64,000 bases of DNA from assembly GCF_013387495.1 (NCBI RefSeq), contig NZ_JABZEE010000028.1, forward strand, positions 124,001-188,000, read 5' to 3'. The notes beneath the pieces were generated by a model that saw nothing but the letters and a program-made list of their open reading frames with translations, was not told where the DNA came from and did not search any database. The position numbers and the translations under genes were made by a program. This document shows positions 23,974-32,565 of this stretch, piece after piece. The first letter of the stretch is position 1; each line of letters begins with the position of its first letter. This DNA comes from Streptomyces sp. PKU-EA00015. Lineage in GTDB: Bacteria; Actinomycetota; Actinomycetes; Streptomycetales; Streptomycetaceae.

Positions 23974-24488
23974 TTGTCCTCCTCTGCCGCGACGGACGCT
24001 TCCTTCAGTTCCTCGACTTCTGTTTCGGCCGAGTGCTTGTCGCCAAGGGCCCGAGCAACATCGTTCAACAGAACGAGGTCGACCCTCGCCACGCGGCGAG
24101 CGGTCGCAACGAGGGTGCGCAGCCGTCGCGGCAGCCGGTCGTCCGGCCGGACGCCGTACCACTGTTCGGCGATCAGCTCCTTTACCTCGCGTTCCGACAT
24201 CTTGAGCACTTCCGCGATGCCAGGGATGTACTTCGGCGCGGGAGGGGTGTCCATGTGGTAGTTGGCCATGTTGTTCCACCATCCCGAGGATCGGCTCTCC
24301 TCCTTCCCGCCGACTTCCCAGGTCTTCGCCTCCATCTGGCTGTAGGTCATACCTGCGGCGTTGCGTGCGCGTACCGCTTGGCTGAATACGTCTCTGAACA
24401 CGTCCCCGGTCACGCCCACATCCTTCAGCCAGATGAACGTGCCGTCTAGCTGATTGAAGAAACTGGAACGGATCGTTTGAGAATCCAC
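23970..24488 (-). CDS. Repressor-like helix-turn-helix protein, antisense within the late operon
   Basis: 172 residues on the strand opposite to the structural genes. The segment AGMTYSQMEAKT ... SSGWWNNMANY reads as a helix-turn-helix in which the recognition helix carries the double Trp; IPGIAEVLKMSEREVKELIAE then AEQWYGV continues the domain. The rest is basic, then acidic. It starts at GTG 24488 with a weak ribosome site 31 bp from the next late gene. The stop shares CTAG with the coat-gene stop. As an isolated gene opposing the late genes, it is a candidate immunity repressor acting on the dispersed 15-bp sites. Confidence 0.7.
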   Translation of the reverse strand: MDSQTIRSSFFNQLDGTFIWLKDVGVTGDVFRDVFSQAVRARNAAGMTYSQMEAKTWEVGGKEESRSSGWWNNMANYHMDTPPAPKYIPGIAEVLKMSEREVKELIAEQWYGVRPDDRLPRRLRTLVATARRVARVDLVLLNDVARALGDKHSAETEVEELKEASVAAEEDN

Positions 24489-24519
24489 CTGAACACCGGG
24501 TGGCAGAGAGGAGGGTTGA

Positions 24520-24981
24520 GTGTCCTATGCAGACCTCGACGAGCTGAAGGGCCGCCTCGACTGGGACCTCGATCCCGACGAACTACGGATCGCGGCCGGG
24601 GCGTTGGAAGACGCCTCCGACCTTGCGGCCACCTACGGGCGCGAGTGGCCTGAGGAGACCGTTCCGCGCCTGGTGCGCACCCTGGTCCTGAAGGCTGCGG
24701 CGCGGTACCTGCGCAACCCCAACGGCTACACGCAGAGCCGGGCCGGTGACGAGACGCTGGCCTGGTCGGACGCTCACGGCCGAGACGCCGGCAGCGTGTA
24801 TTTCACGCGAGACGAGATCCGTCTCCTCGAAGACCTCGCCGGGCGCAAGCGCGGCATCTACAGCGCGGCCGTCTCCGCCTGGGGCACGAAGCTCCCCGCA
24901 CGAGACGCGGCCGGATACGTACCCGTCGACTACAACGGCGACCCCTTCCCCCTGTTCGGGGATGAGGTGAGCCCCTGGTGA
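24520..24981 (+). CDS. Head-tail connector (adaptor) protein
   Basis: 153 residues. MSYADLDELKGRL and VPRLVRTLVLKAAARYLRNPNGY match the helical adaptor proteins that dock under the portal (gp6/gp15 class). GTG 24520 follows GAGGAGGG. It overlaps the next gene by 4 bp. Identification rests on position and pattern. Confidence 0.82.
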   Translation: MSYADLDELKGRLDWDLDPDELRIAAGALEDASDLAATYGREWPEETVPRLVRTLVLKAAARYLRNPNGYTQSRAGDETLAWSDAHGRDAGSVYFTRDEIRLLEDLAGRKRGIYSAAVSAWGTKLPARDAAGYVPVDYNGDPFPLFGDEVSPW

Positions 24982-25313
24982 GCGTGCAACGCAGGCGAGG
25001 CCAGACGGCCCGCGTGTGGCGGACGAAGGAAGTCGTCGACAACCGGGGCAACACGGTGATCGCCGTGGACGAGGACAACCCCGTCACGGTCAAGGCCGCC
25101 TTCATCCCGCAGCGTTCGGGCAAGGCCGAGGTCCCCGGTCAGCAGCAGATCAACGTGACGCGGATGATCGTGGACGCCCATGTCGAGGGCGTCACCCTAT
25201 GGTCCCGCGTCGAGTACCAGGGCCGCATGTGGGACATCGTGACGCCGCCCGCCTACCACCACGGCGACCGCCGCACACGGCACTGGTCGATCGACATTCG
25301 GGAGCGGCCCTGA
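24978..25313 (+). CDS. Head closure / stopper protein
   Basis: 111 residues, small beta-barrel pattern: TARVWRTKEVVDNRGN, VEGVTLWSRVEYQGRMWDIVTPPAYHHG. Such stoppers plug the portal after packaging. GTG start at 24978 overlaps the preceding gene. Family assignment by position and the characteristic 'region of substitution then WDIV' pattern. Confidence 0.75.
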   Translation: MSVQRRRGQTARVWRTKEVVDNRGNTVIAVDEDNPVTVKAAFIPQRSGKAEVPGQQQINVTRMIVDAHVEGVTLWSRVEYQGRMWDIVTPPAYHHGDRRTRHWSIDIRERP

Positions 25314-25696
25314 TGGCAGAGATCGAAGACAAGGTGGGCGGTAAGAAGCTGGAGGAGTACATCGCCCGCTTGCGCGGTGTTCAGGACACGCTCGACGAGG
25401 CCCGCTTCGAGGTCGCCGCGCGAGCCGAGGCCCTGCTTCTCCAGCACCGACAGGAAGGCCACGCCACGATCGACGTGGAAGACGGCCGGATCGACAAGTA
25501 CGTGATCCTCGACGACGAGCGAGGCAAGGACGCCGCCCTGTCGATCGAGTACGGCCGCGCAGAGTCGAACGTCGTGAAGAAGCGCAAGGACGGAACCACG
25601 TACCTCGACGTGATCCCGGCTTCTGAGGGCCTGTTCATCCTGGCTCGCGCCGCGAACCTCCCGAAGAAGCGGAAGGGGAAGGTGCACCTCGACTGA
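25313..25696 (+). CDS. DUF5403 family phage protein
   Basis: 127 residues with the DUF5403 pattern: an N-terminal helix with IARLRGVQDTLDEARFEVAARAEALL, then DKYVILDDERGKDAALSIEYGR and a basic tail (LPKKRKGKVHLD). It lies where the neck/tail-completion protein is usually encoded, so it probably acts in head-tail joining. Start ATG overlaps the preceding stop. Confidence 0.85.
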   Translation: MAEIEDKVGGKKLEEYIARLRGVQDTLDEARFEVAARAEALLLQHRQEGHATIDVEDGRIDKYVILDDERGKDAALSIEYGRAESNVVKKRKDGTTYLDVIPASEGLFILARAANLPKKRKGKVHLD

Positions 25697-26193
25697 TGGC
25701 AGGACTCCCCGACCACATCAAGGCCATGGCGGAGCTGTCGCCAGTCGAGGATCTCCTTCTCGCTGTGCTACGCGAGGGCCTGCCCGGAGTTCGGGTCAAG
25801 TCCCTCGTCGACCTGCACGAGAAGTTCCCTCTCGTCCTGGTCCGCCGCGACCCGACCTGGGGTGAGTGGCAGGGCGACACCCGCTTCACGGATGCGGCTC
25901 GCATCGTGATCAACACGTTCGCGCCCGACCCCAACGGGGACGAGGACGCGGCGATTCTCGGCGAGGCCGTCCGCGTCGTGATGCGCGACGCCTGGCTGAA
26001 CCAGAAGGTGTATCCGCGCCTCGGCCACATCATCCGCGTGGACCTCAACTCCGCGCCGAGGCGGGCTACGGACTGGGCGACCGCTACCGGCCCCGTCCAG
26101 TACGCCGACCTCCCCACGGGGATCTGGCGTTACGAGTCGATCTACGACGTGCAGATCCGCAAGCCGCGGACTCGCCCCTATCTCCCCCAGTAA
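25696..26193 (+). CDS. Tail terminator-like protein
   Basis: 165 residues. EDLLLAVLREGLPGVRVKSL then FPLVLVRRDPTWGEW resembles tail terminators, which cap the tail tube and join it to the head. ATG 25696 overlaps the DUF5403 stop. It is the last gene of the connector group before a strong terminator. Confidence 0.8.
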   Translation: MAGLPDHIKAMAELSPVEDLLLAVLREGLPGVRVKSLVDLHEKFPLVLVRRDPTWGEWQGDTRFTDAARIVINTFAPDPNGDEDAAILGEAVRVVMRDAWLNQKVYPRLGHIIRVDLNSAPRRATDWATATGPVQYADLPTGIWRYESIYDVQIRKPRTRPYLPQ

Positions 26194-26205
26194 GCGCAGC
26201 AGACG

Positions 26206-26241
26206 AAAGGCCCGACCCCTTCGGGGGTCCGGGCCTTTTTT
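26206..26241 (+). terminator. Strong Rho-independent terminator
   Basis: AAAGGCCCG-ACCCC-TTCG-GGGGT-C-CGGGCCTTT stem-loop followed by six T. It separates connector genes from the tail-tube gene, which must then have its own promoter or rely on partial readthrough. Confidence 0.9.
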
Positions 26242-26268
26242 CATGCCCAAACGAAGGAACGTTTCTCC

Positions 26269-27009
26269 TTGGCGATCAACGATGACGCAACCCTTGTCGT
26301 CGGGTCCGGTAACTACCTGACCGCGCCCGTCGGAACGGCGATGCCGGCGGATCTCCTGACACCCACTTCCCCGTGGCAGAACGTCGGGCACACCAGCCTC
26401 GAAGACATCTTCGGCATCACGTCCGAGGGCGGCGAGGCGACCACGATCGGGTCGCTTCAGAACAAGTCCCTGCGCACGAAGTACAGCGCGCGCACCGAGA
26501 CCATGACGTTCACGCTCCAGCAGTTCGACACGGCCGCGCTGAAGCTGTACTTCGGCGCCAACGCGCCGATCCTGCCTGACGGCAGCGTGGGCGTCCCGAC
26601 CGACCCGGAGCCCACCCAGTCCGCCTTCCTCGCCGTGTTCGTCGATGGCGACAACCACTTCGCGTTCTACGCACCCCGCGCCGAGATTTACCGCGCGGAC
26701 GACATGGCGATCTCGGACACCGAGTCCCTGGCGGGCCTGCCCCTCGGCATCAAGCCGATGGCCCACGGCTCGAACGTCTGGACGTACGCGATCACCCCGC
26801 TGGGCGGCATCCTCGCCACGGGTGCGACCGCCGGTTCGCCGGGCTCCTTCACCCCGGCTGGCGCGGACGCCCCGGCCAACCTCGCCGCGATGTCGAGCGT
26901 CATCGCCTCGCCGTCCACCGCCTGGACCACGGGTCAGCACGTCGTTCTCGGCGACGCCTCGAAGGCGTACTGGAACGGAACTGCCTGGGTCGCTGGTCAG
27001 GCCGCCTGA
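26269..27009 (+). CDS. Major tail (tube) protein
   Basis: 246 residues. The core (VGHTSLEDIFGITSEGGEAT, then YSARTETMTFTLQQFDTAALKLYFG) is typical of actinophage tail-tube proteins. The C-terminal ~70 residues (SPSTAWTTGQHVVLGDASKAYW...) form a separate small decoration-like domain. TTG 26269 is preceded by GAAGGAACG. It sits downstream of a strong terminator, consistent with separate high expression. Confidence 0.9.
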   Translation: MAINDDATLVVGSGNYLTAPVGTAMPADLLTPTSPWQNVGHTSLEDIFGITSEGGEATTIGSLQNKSLRTKYSARTETMTFTLQQFDTAALKLYFGANAPILPDGSVGVPTDPEPTQSAFLAVFVDGDNHFAFYAPRAEIYRADDMAISDTESLAGLPLGIKPMAHGSNVWTYAITPLGGILATGATAGSPGSFTPAGADAPANLAAMSSVIASPSTAWTTGQHVVLGDASKAYWNGTAWVAGQAA

Positions 27010-27117
27010 TGGCTCCCGGCGCGGGTGTGATGCGGACCCGCCCGCGCCGGGTCTGCCCCTTCTCTCTCAGGTCCGCAGCCCTTTCCCTGTCTTCTCACTC
27101 TGGAGGTCCGCACCCCC

Positions 27118-27456
27118 ATGGCTTCTTTCTCCCTCGACGACATCCGCGCCGCCGCAGAGCGCAAGTACGGCTCGACCGACATCACCTTCGGCGAGGACAC
27201 CGTTCGTCTCCTCAACCCGCTCCGCCTGCCCAAGGCTCGGCGTGACGCGCTCCTGGCCCTTCAGGAAGAGATGGGCAAGGAGGAGTCCGACCAGGCCGAG
27301 CTTCTGGCTCAGGCCATCCGCACCATCGCGGAGTCGGAGAAGGCCGCCGAGAAGCTCCTCGAAGCCGTGGATGGGGACCTCGCGATCCTCGCCGAGATCT
27401 TCGGTCACTACGGCGAGAGCACTCAGGTGGGGGAAGCCTCGGCCTCGCAGGACTGA
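27118..27456 (+). CDS. Tail assembly chaperone (gpG-like)
   Basis: 112 residues, acidic and helical (AERKYGSTDITFGEDTVRLLNP, EEMGKEESDQAELLAQAIRT). It coats the tape-measure protein during tail assembly. Position between tube and tape measure is diagnostic. Near its 3' end a GGGGGAA run permits a -1 frameshift into the next frame. Confidence 0.88.
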   Translation: MASFSLDDIRAAAERKYGSTDITFGEDTVRLLNPLRLPKARRDALLALQEEMGKEESDQAELLAQAIRTIAESEKAAEKLLEAVDGDLAILAEIFGHYGESTQVGEASASQD

Positions 27457-27836
27457 TCGACAAATACGCAGAGGGCCTCTACCCGGATCTCCTCTTTCAC
27501 TTCGGCGTCGACCTCGCCGACGTAATCGAGGGCCGGGGGCCCTCTCCTGCGCTCGTCCTTCTCCTGATTCAGAGGCTTCCCGACACCTCCCTCACGATGG
27601 CCCTCGCGTCCGGCGGCCGTGAGCATTTCGGCTGGGGTCAGGACCGGCATATAGCCGCCGACCTATTCGACGCGCTCAACCAAAACACCAGAGCGACCGG
27701 CCAGTGGGGTAAGGGCAAGGCTCCCAAGATCCCCGCCTATCCCAGGCCGAAGGCGACCAAGGCCGAGAAGAAAAAGGACCAGGCCAAGAAGCCGCGGACC
27801 GTCGCGGAGATTTACAAGCACTTCCAGCGGAGGTAA
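27432..27836 (+). CDS. Tail chaperone extension (gpGT-like), made by -1 frameshift
   Basis: This frame has no good independent start near its 5' end and continues the gpG product. After G-GGG-GAA (27429-27435, GGG then GAA in the zero frame), slipping back one base gives GSLGLAGLIDKYAEGLYPDL. The body contains LLFHFGVDLADVIEGRGPSP and a Lys-rich end (KATKAEKKKDQAKK). The fused gpG-gpT protein is needed in small amounts for tail assembly in many siphoviruses. An ATG at 27597 could give only a short form. Confidence 0.85.
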   Translation, partial: GSLGLAGLIDKYAEGLYPDLLFHFGVDLADVIEGRGPSPALVLLLIQRLPDTSLTMALASGGREHFGWGQDRHIAADLFDALNQNTRATGQWGKGKAPKIPAYPRPKATKAEKKKDQAKKPRTVAEIYKHFQRR

Positions 27837-27840
27837 GCCC

Positions 27841-30800
27841 GTGGCGTCGGAACCGAATATCGTCGGTCGGATCGCGGTCAAGGTCATGCCGGACACCACC
27901 GGCTTCAAGCAAGACCTGAAGACCAAGCTCGAAAAGATCGAGAACGATCTCGCGATCACGATTCGCACGAAGGCCGACGCCGCCGGCGCACGCGCGGATG
28001 TTCTTCAGGCCGTCCGGGACATCAACCGCGACAACAAGTCGACGGACTCCCGGAAGATCCGCTTCTACACGAAGCTCGACCTGACCGGCATGTCGTCCGA
28101 GGTCAAGAAGGCTGCGCAGGCGTACCAGCAGAGGGCGAACCAGCACCGCATCACCTTCCGGGCCTCCGGTCAGCAGATGATCCAGGAAGCCCGCCGCGTC
28201 CGCCAGGGCGCCGATGCAGAGCTGTCGGACCTGAGCCTCGGCGTCAACCTCGACTCGCAGGCGTCGGTGTCCAAGGCGATATCGAAGGTCCGGGCCGCGC
28301 TCGACGAACTCGCCCAGACCGACATCGACATCGACATCAACGCGGACTCACTGAACGCGGCCGTCGGCCTGTTCGAGGAGCGCCTCGGCGAGATCGCGCA
28401 CATCAACCTGCGCGTCGACAAGGACTCACAGTCCTCGGTCAAGTCGGCTATCGCGCAGATCGACCGCGATCTTTCCGACCTCCGCGCCGTCAGCATCAAG
28501 GTGAAGCTCGACGAGGCGTCACTCGAAGCTGAGAAGGAGCGGCTCGAAAAGCTCCTCCGCCTGGAGATCCGCTTCAACCCCCGCTCGACGAATTCCGTCA
28601 AGGCCGCTATCGCGAAGATTGACGCCGAGCTGGAGAAGTTCAAGGAGATCGACCTCTCGGTCAAGATGGACGAGGCGTCTCTCCTGAAGGCGCGGAAGCG
28701 CCTCGAAAAGCACCTGACTCTTGACCTCGCCGTCGACAAGAAGTCGATGTCCTCTGTCGAGGGCGCGCTGAAGCAGATCGAAGACCAGCTCGCGGAAATG
28801 GGCCGGGAAGAGATCAAGGTCAAGATGGACAAGCGGTCTCTCCTGACCGCTCAGGCCGAGATGAAGGCCGTTCTCGAAGCCCAGATCCAGGCCAAGGTCA
28901 CCGCGGATCGCGAGGCTGCCCAGAAGGCGCGCGACGAGATCCAAGCCCAGATGGACGGGATCAGGGTCCGGCCGAAGCTCGACAAGGAGATGGTCGCCCA
29001 GACGAAGCGTCAACTCGAAGCCTCCTTCGAGCAGATGCGGGAGCTGAAGGCGAAGATCACGCCCGAGCTGGACGCGATGGAGAAGCGCAAGGTCGAACGC
29101 GAGGTCGAGGAGCTTCAGGACAAGATCAAGAAGCTGCGGTCGACGATCGAGCCCGAGGTCTCGCGTGCCGGCATCATGGCGTCGATCGCGCACCTGGCAG
29201 CTCTCTCGCGGGACCGGATCGTCGAGCTGATCCCGCGCGTGAAGCTCTCGGCCGCCGCGACGGCTACCGCGATGCTGCAAGCCCTGTCGGGCGCCCGCGT
29301 CCTGGGCGACATGTTCGAGCGCCTCGGTAACTCGATCAAGAATCTCGACCGGAACGCGCCGATCATCGGCACCCTGGCGACCGCGATAGCGGGCCTTTCG
29401 GCGTGGGGTATCAGCGCGGCCTCGAACCTCTTCACGATGTCCGCCTCGCTGGCGCAGATCGGAGCAACGTCCCTCGCCCTGCCGGGAATTCTCGGCGGAA
29501 TGGCGATCGGGCTTGGTGTCACGGTTGCCGCCTTCAAGGACTTTAATAAGGTCCTGCCCGAGGTCAAGGGCAAGTTCTCGGAACTCCAGAACCTCATCAG
29601 CAACAACTTCTGGGCCAAGGCCAAGGCGCCGATCCGAGAGCTGATCGACACCCTCATACCCGAGCTGGAAGCCGGGTTCGGGAAAACCTCTACGCAGCTC
29701 GGCCAGTTCTTCGGCGGATTCGCCACCGCCATTCAGTCGACCGTCGCCCCCGCACTGGGCGGCATGTTCGATGACCTCTCCAAGTCGATCGAGATCGCCA
29801 CGGGCGGCACTGCCACCTGGGCGAACATGATCAAGATTCTGGGCGAGGTCGGCGCTGGTTATCTCCCGCGACTCGCGCAGTGGTTCGTGGATGCCTCCGA
29901 GAAGGCAAACGCCTGGATGGAGAAGAAGGGCGAGTCCGGCCTCCGTCAGGAGATCGACGCCGGTATCCAAGCCCTGAAGGATCTGGGCGGAATTCTGTAC
30001 GAGGTCGGCGGAATCTTCGCCGGTATCGCTCGTGCAGCGAGTGAGGCTGGCGGCTCCACGCTCGGGATGATCCGGAGCACGCTCGCGGGGATTCACACGG
30101 CAATCGACAGCTCTGGCGTTCAGGACGCCATGCGGATGCTGTTCTACGCCGCGCACGTGGCGATTGAAGAGATCGGGATTGTCGGCGGCTCTCAGCTAAG
30201 GGAATTTCTGGGGGAGTTCGTCGGTCTCCTGACGAGCGTTCTCCCGCAGGTCGGCAACATCATCGGTACGGCTGTGGGCGCCATCGCTAGCGCGCTGAAT
30301 CAGCCGGCGGTTACCGAGGGCATCCGGGCCGTTTTCGACGGCATGCAGCAGACGGTGAACGCCCTCGCCCCGGCGATGGCGCCGCTCGGTACTGCGCTCG
30401 GCGCCCTTCTGTCCCTGGTCGGCTCGTTCCTGACGATGCTCGGCCCGCTGGTCGCGGCCGTCCTGACGCCTCTGTCCGAGGCGTTCACGATGCTCGCCCC
30501 GGCGATCGAGCCCCTGATCGGTCTCTTCGGCGAGGCCCTGGGCGGCGTGGTCGCCGCGCTAGCTCCGCTCATCATGGCCGTGGTCGCGGCTGTCGTTCCG
30601 CTGATCGACGCGCTCGTTGCGGGTCTGACTCCGATCATCCCCATCCTGACCGAGGCATTCGCCACGATGTCGGCCGCCCTTCAGCCGGTCATCGAGATTC
30701 TTATGTCGATTCTGTCGGCTGCGATCCTGCCGCTTATCCCGGTTGTGCAGCGCCTCGCCGCCGAATTCCTCCCGAAGATCTCCGAGGCTTTCGCCAAGGT

Positions 30801-32565
30801 GATGGAAGCCGTTCAGCCTCTCCTGGAAAAGCTGAAGGCTGTAGTCGACTTCATCATGCCGATCCTGGTCCCAGCGATTGAGTGGCTGGCCGGGATTCTC
30901 CTCGACTCGCTCGTCGGTGCACTGGAAGGCGTCGCAACGTTCTTCGAGGGAACGTTCGACGTCATTATGGGCATCTGGAACACCTTCGCCGGTCTGTTCA
31001 CCGGCGACTGGGACCGGATGTGGAACGGCATTAAGCAGATCGGTTCCGGCCTCTGGGACATGATCAAGGGCGCCTTCATGGTGTTCATCAATGTCGGAAT
31101 CCTGGGCGTCGGAAAGAAGATCCTCGCCGGACTGAAGTCTCTCTGGGACAACATCTGGAACGGGATCAAGGGAACCGCGCTCTCGATCTGGGCCTCGGTC
31201 AAGACGAACTGGAATACGTTCATCACGGCCTTGAAGGACGCCCCCGGCGCCGCTCTGCGGGCGATCGTCAAGTTCTTCAGCGACACCTGGAAGACGATCA
31301 AGACCGAGGCGGGTACCGCCTGGGAAGCGGTCAAGAAGACCTTCTCCCAGAAGATCGACGACTGCGTGAAGTTCGTCAAGGACATCCCGAAGAACGTCAA
31401 GCAGATCTTCTCCGATGCGAAGTCTCTGCTCGTCGAGGCGGGCAAGAAGATCATCACCGGTCTGATCGACGGTCTGAAGTCGATGTTCGGTTCGGTGAGG
31501 GACACCCTCGGTGGCCTGACGGACAAGCTCACCGACTGGAAGGGCCCGGCGCCGAAGGACGCCAAGCTTCTTTACGACGCCGGTCGCCTGATCATCTCGG
31601 GTCTGATCAAGGGCTTGGAGTCCCAGTACGACAAAGTCAAGAAGTCGCTCAACGAGCTGACGGCGAAGATCCCGAAGAACGCCTCGAAGGGTCTGAAGGA
31701 CCGGATCAACAAGGACCGGACTCAGCTTCTCAAGCTGGCCGCGCAATGGGAGGCCGGGGCGAAGCGGCTCGAAGCGGCGCAGGACAAGCTCGACAAGCTC
31801 CGCGAGGACTTGGCGAACTACGCGGAGAAGGTGCGCGACAAGGTCATCAGCACGGGCGACGTGACCAAGGTCCAGGACGCCAGCTTCGAGACGATCTCGA
31901 ACTCCCTGAAGAACGCGGTCGAGCAGGCCAAGCGGTTCGCGGCCGTGCTCGCGAAGCTCAAGAAGCTCGGGCTGAACCAGACCTCGTTCGATCAGATCGC
32001 CATGGCCGGACCGGAGGCGGGGCTCGCCGCAGCCGAGGCCATCGCCAACGCGGGCGCATCCGGCGTGTCTGAGATCAACGACCTGCAAAAGGAGCTGGAG
32101 AAGTACGCCACGAAGGCCGGGTCCACCGCATCGCACTACATGTACGACGCGGGGATTCAGGCGGCCGAGGGCCTGGTGCGGGGCCTCGAAGCGCAGCAGG
32201 ACGCGATCGAGGAGCAAATGCTCAAGATCGCCGATGCGATGGTTGCCGCGATCAAGAAGGCGCTGGACATTCACAGCCCTTCGCGGCTGTTCCGCAAGCT
32301 CGGCTCGTTCGTCGGCAAGGGCTTCGGCCTGGGTGTCGAGGACGAGCGCGGGCGGGTCGAGCGTGCAACCCACGCGCTCGCGGCGAGCGCCACTTCGGGG
32401 GCGTCTCGCGAGGTCACTGCCGCCGTTTCTGGCGGCCTGTCGGCGGCTGGCTCGGGCCAGGCCGTGACGAAGGTTCTCAATTACTACGCAGGTTCCGGAA
32501 GCTCCCTCTCGTCCGAGGAGGAGCTGTTCGCGGCTGCCTCGCGGGCAAGGATGGTCGGCTGGTGA
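27841..32565 (+). CDS. Tail tape measure protein
   Basis: 1574 residues, the largest gene; its length sets tail length. The N-terminal ~450 residues are coiled coil and include four tandem ~53-residue repeats (about 135-346). A hydrophobic central part follows (about 490-1020, many Gly/Ala/Leu segments such as LGGMAIGLGVTVAAF), then a lysine-rich helical C-terminal half and a final HSPSRLFRKLGSFVGKGFGLGVE, the conserved end of tape measures. GTG 27841 has GCGGAGGTAAG. No peptidase or transglycosylase motif was seen. Confidence 0.96.
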   Translation: MASEPNIVGRIAVKVMPDTTGFKQDLKTKLEKIENDLAITIRTKADAAGARADVLQAVRDINRDNKSTDSRKIRFYTKLDLTGMSSEVKKAAQAYQQRANQHRITFRASGQQMIQEARRVRQGADAELSDLSLGVNLDSQASVSKAISKVRAALDELAQTDIDIDINADSLNAAVGLFEERLGEIAHINLRVDKDSQSSVKSAIAQIDRDLSDLRAVSIKVKLDEASLEAEKERLEKLLRLEIRFNPRSTNSVKAAIAKIDAELEKFKEIDLSVKMDEASLLKARKRLEKHLTLDLAVDKKSMSSVEGALKQIEDQLAEMGREEIKVKMDKRSLLTAQAEMKAVLEAQIQAKVTADREAAQKARDEIQAQMDGIRVRPKLDKEMVAQTKRQLEASFEQMRELKAKITPELDAMEKRKVEREVEELQDKIKKLRSTIEPEVSRAGIMASIAHLAALSRDRIVELIPRVKLSAAATATAMLQALSGARVLGDMFERLGNSIKNLDRNAPIIGTLATAIAGLSAWGISAASNLFTMSASLAQIGATSLALPGILGGMAIGLGVTVAAFKDFNKVLPEVKGKFSELQNLISNNFWAKAKAPIRELIDTLIPELEAGFGKTSTQLGQFFGGFATAIQSTVAPALGGMFDDLSKSIEIATGGTATWANMIKILGEVGAGYLPRLAQWFVDASEKANAWMEKKGESGLRQEIDAGIQALKDLGGILYEVGGIFAGIARAASEAGGSTLGMIRSTLAGIHTAIDSSGVQDAMRMLFYAAHVAIEEIGIVGGSQLREFLGEFVGLLTSVLPQVGNIIGTAVGAIASALNQPAVTEGIRAVFDGMQQTVNALAPAMAPLGTALGALLSLVGSFLTMLGPLVAAVLTPLSEAFTMLAPAIEPLIGLFGEALGGVVAALAPLIMAVVAAVVPLIDALVAGLTPIIPILTEAFATMSAALQPVIEILMSILSAAILPLIPVVQRLAAEFLPKISEAFAKVMEAVQPLLEKLKAVVDFIMPILVPAIEWLAGILLDSLVGALEGVATFFEGTFDVIMGIWNTFAGLFTGDWDRMWNGIKQIGSGLWDMIKGAFMVFINVGILGVGKKILAGLKSLWDNIWNGIKGTALSIWASVKTNWNTFITALKDAPGAALRAIVKFFSDTWKTIKTEAGTAWEAVKKTFSQKIDDCVKFVKDIPKNVKQIFSDAKSLLVEAGKKIITGLIDGLKSMFGSVRDTLGGLTDKLTDWKGPAPKDAKLLYDAGRLIISGLIKGLESQYDKVKKSLNELTAKIPKNASKGLKDRINKDRTQLLKLAAQWEAGAKRLEAAQDKLDKLREDLANYAEKVRDKVISTGDVTKVQDASFETISNSLKNAVEQAKRFAAVLAKLKKLGLNQTSFDQIAMAGPEAGLAAAEAIANAGASGVSEINDLQKELEKYATKAGSTASHYMYDAGIQAAEGLVRGLEAQQDAIEEQMLKIADAMVAAIKKALDIHSPSRLFRKLGSFVGKGFGLGVEDERGRVERATHALAASATSGASREVTAAVSGGLSAAGSGQAVTKVLNYYAGSGSSLSSEEELFAAASRARMVGW

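Noticed and set aside
26645..27622. 325-residue + frame across tail-tube and chaperone genes
   Set aside because: Pro/Ser/Arg-rich translation in the wrong frame relative to two well-supported tail genes.
28519..32373. Long antisense frames (545 and 604 residues) opposite the tape measure gene
   Set aside because: They mirror the strongly codon-biased sense gene; composition is that of a reverse-complement shadow (Leu/Arg/Asp/Gly/His-rich) and no start signals are present.
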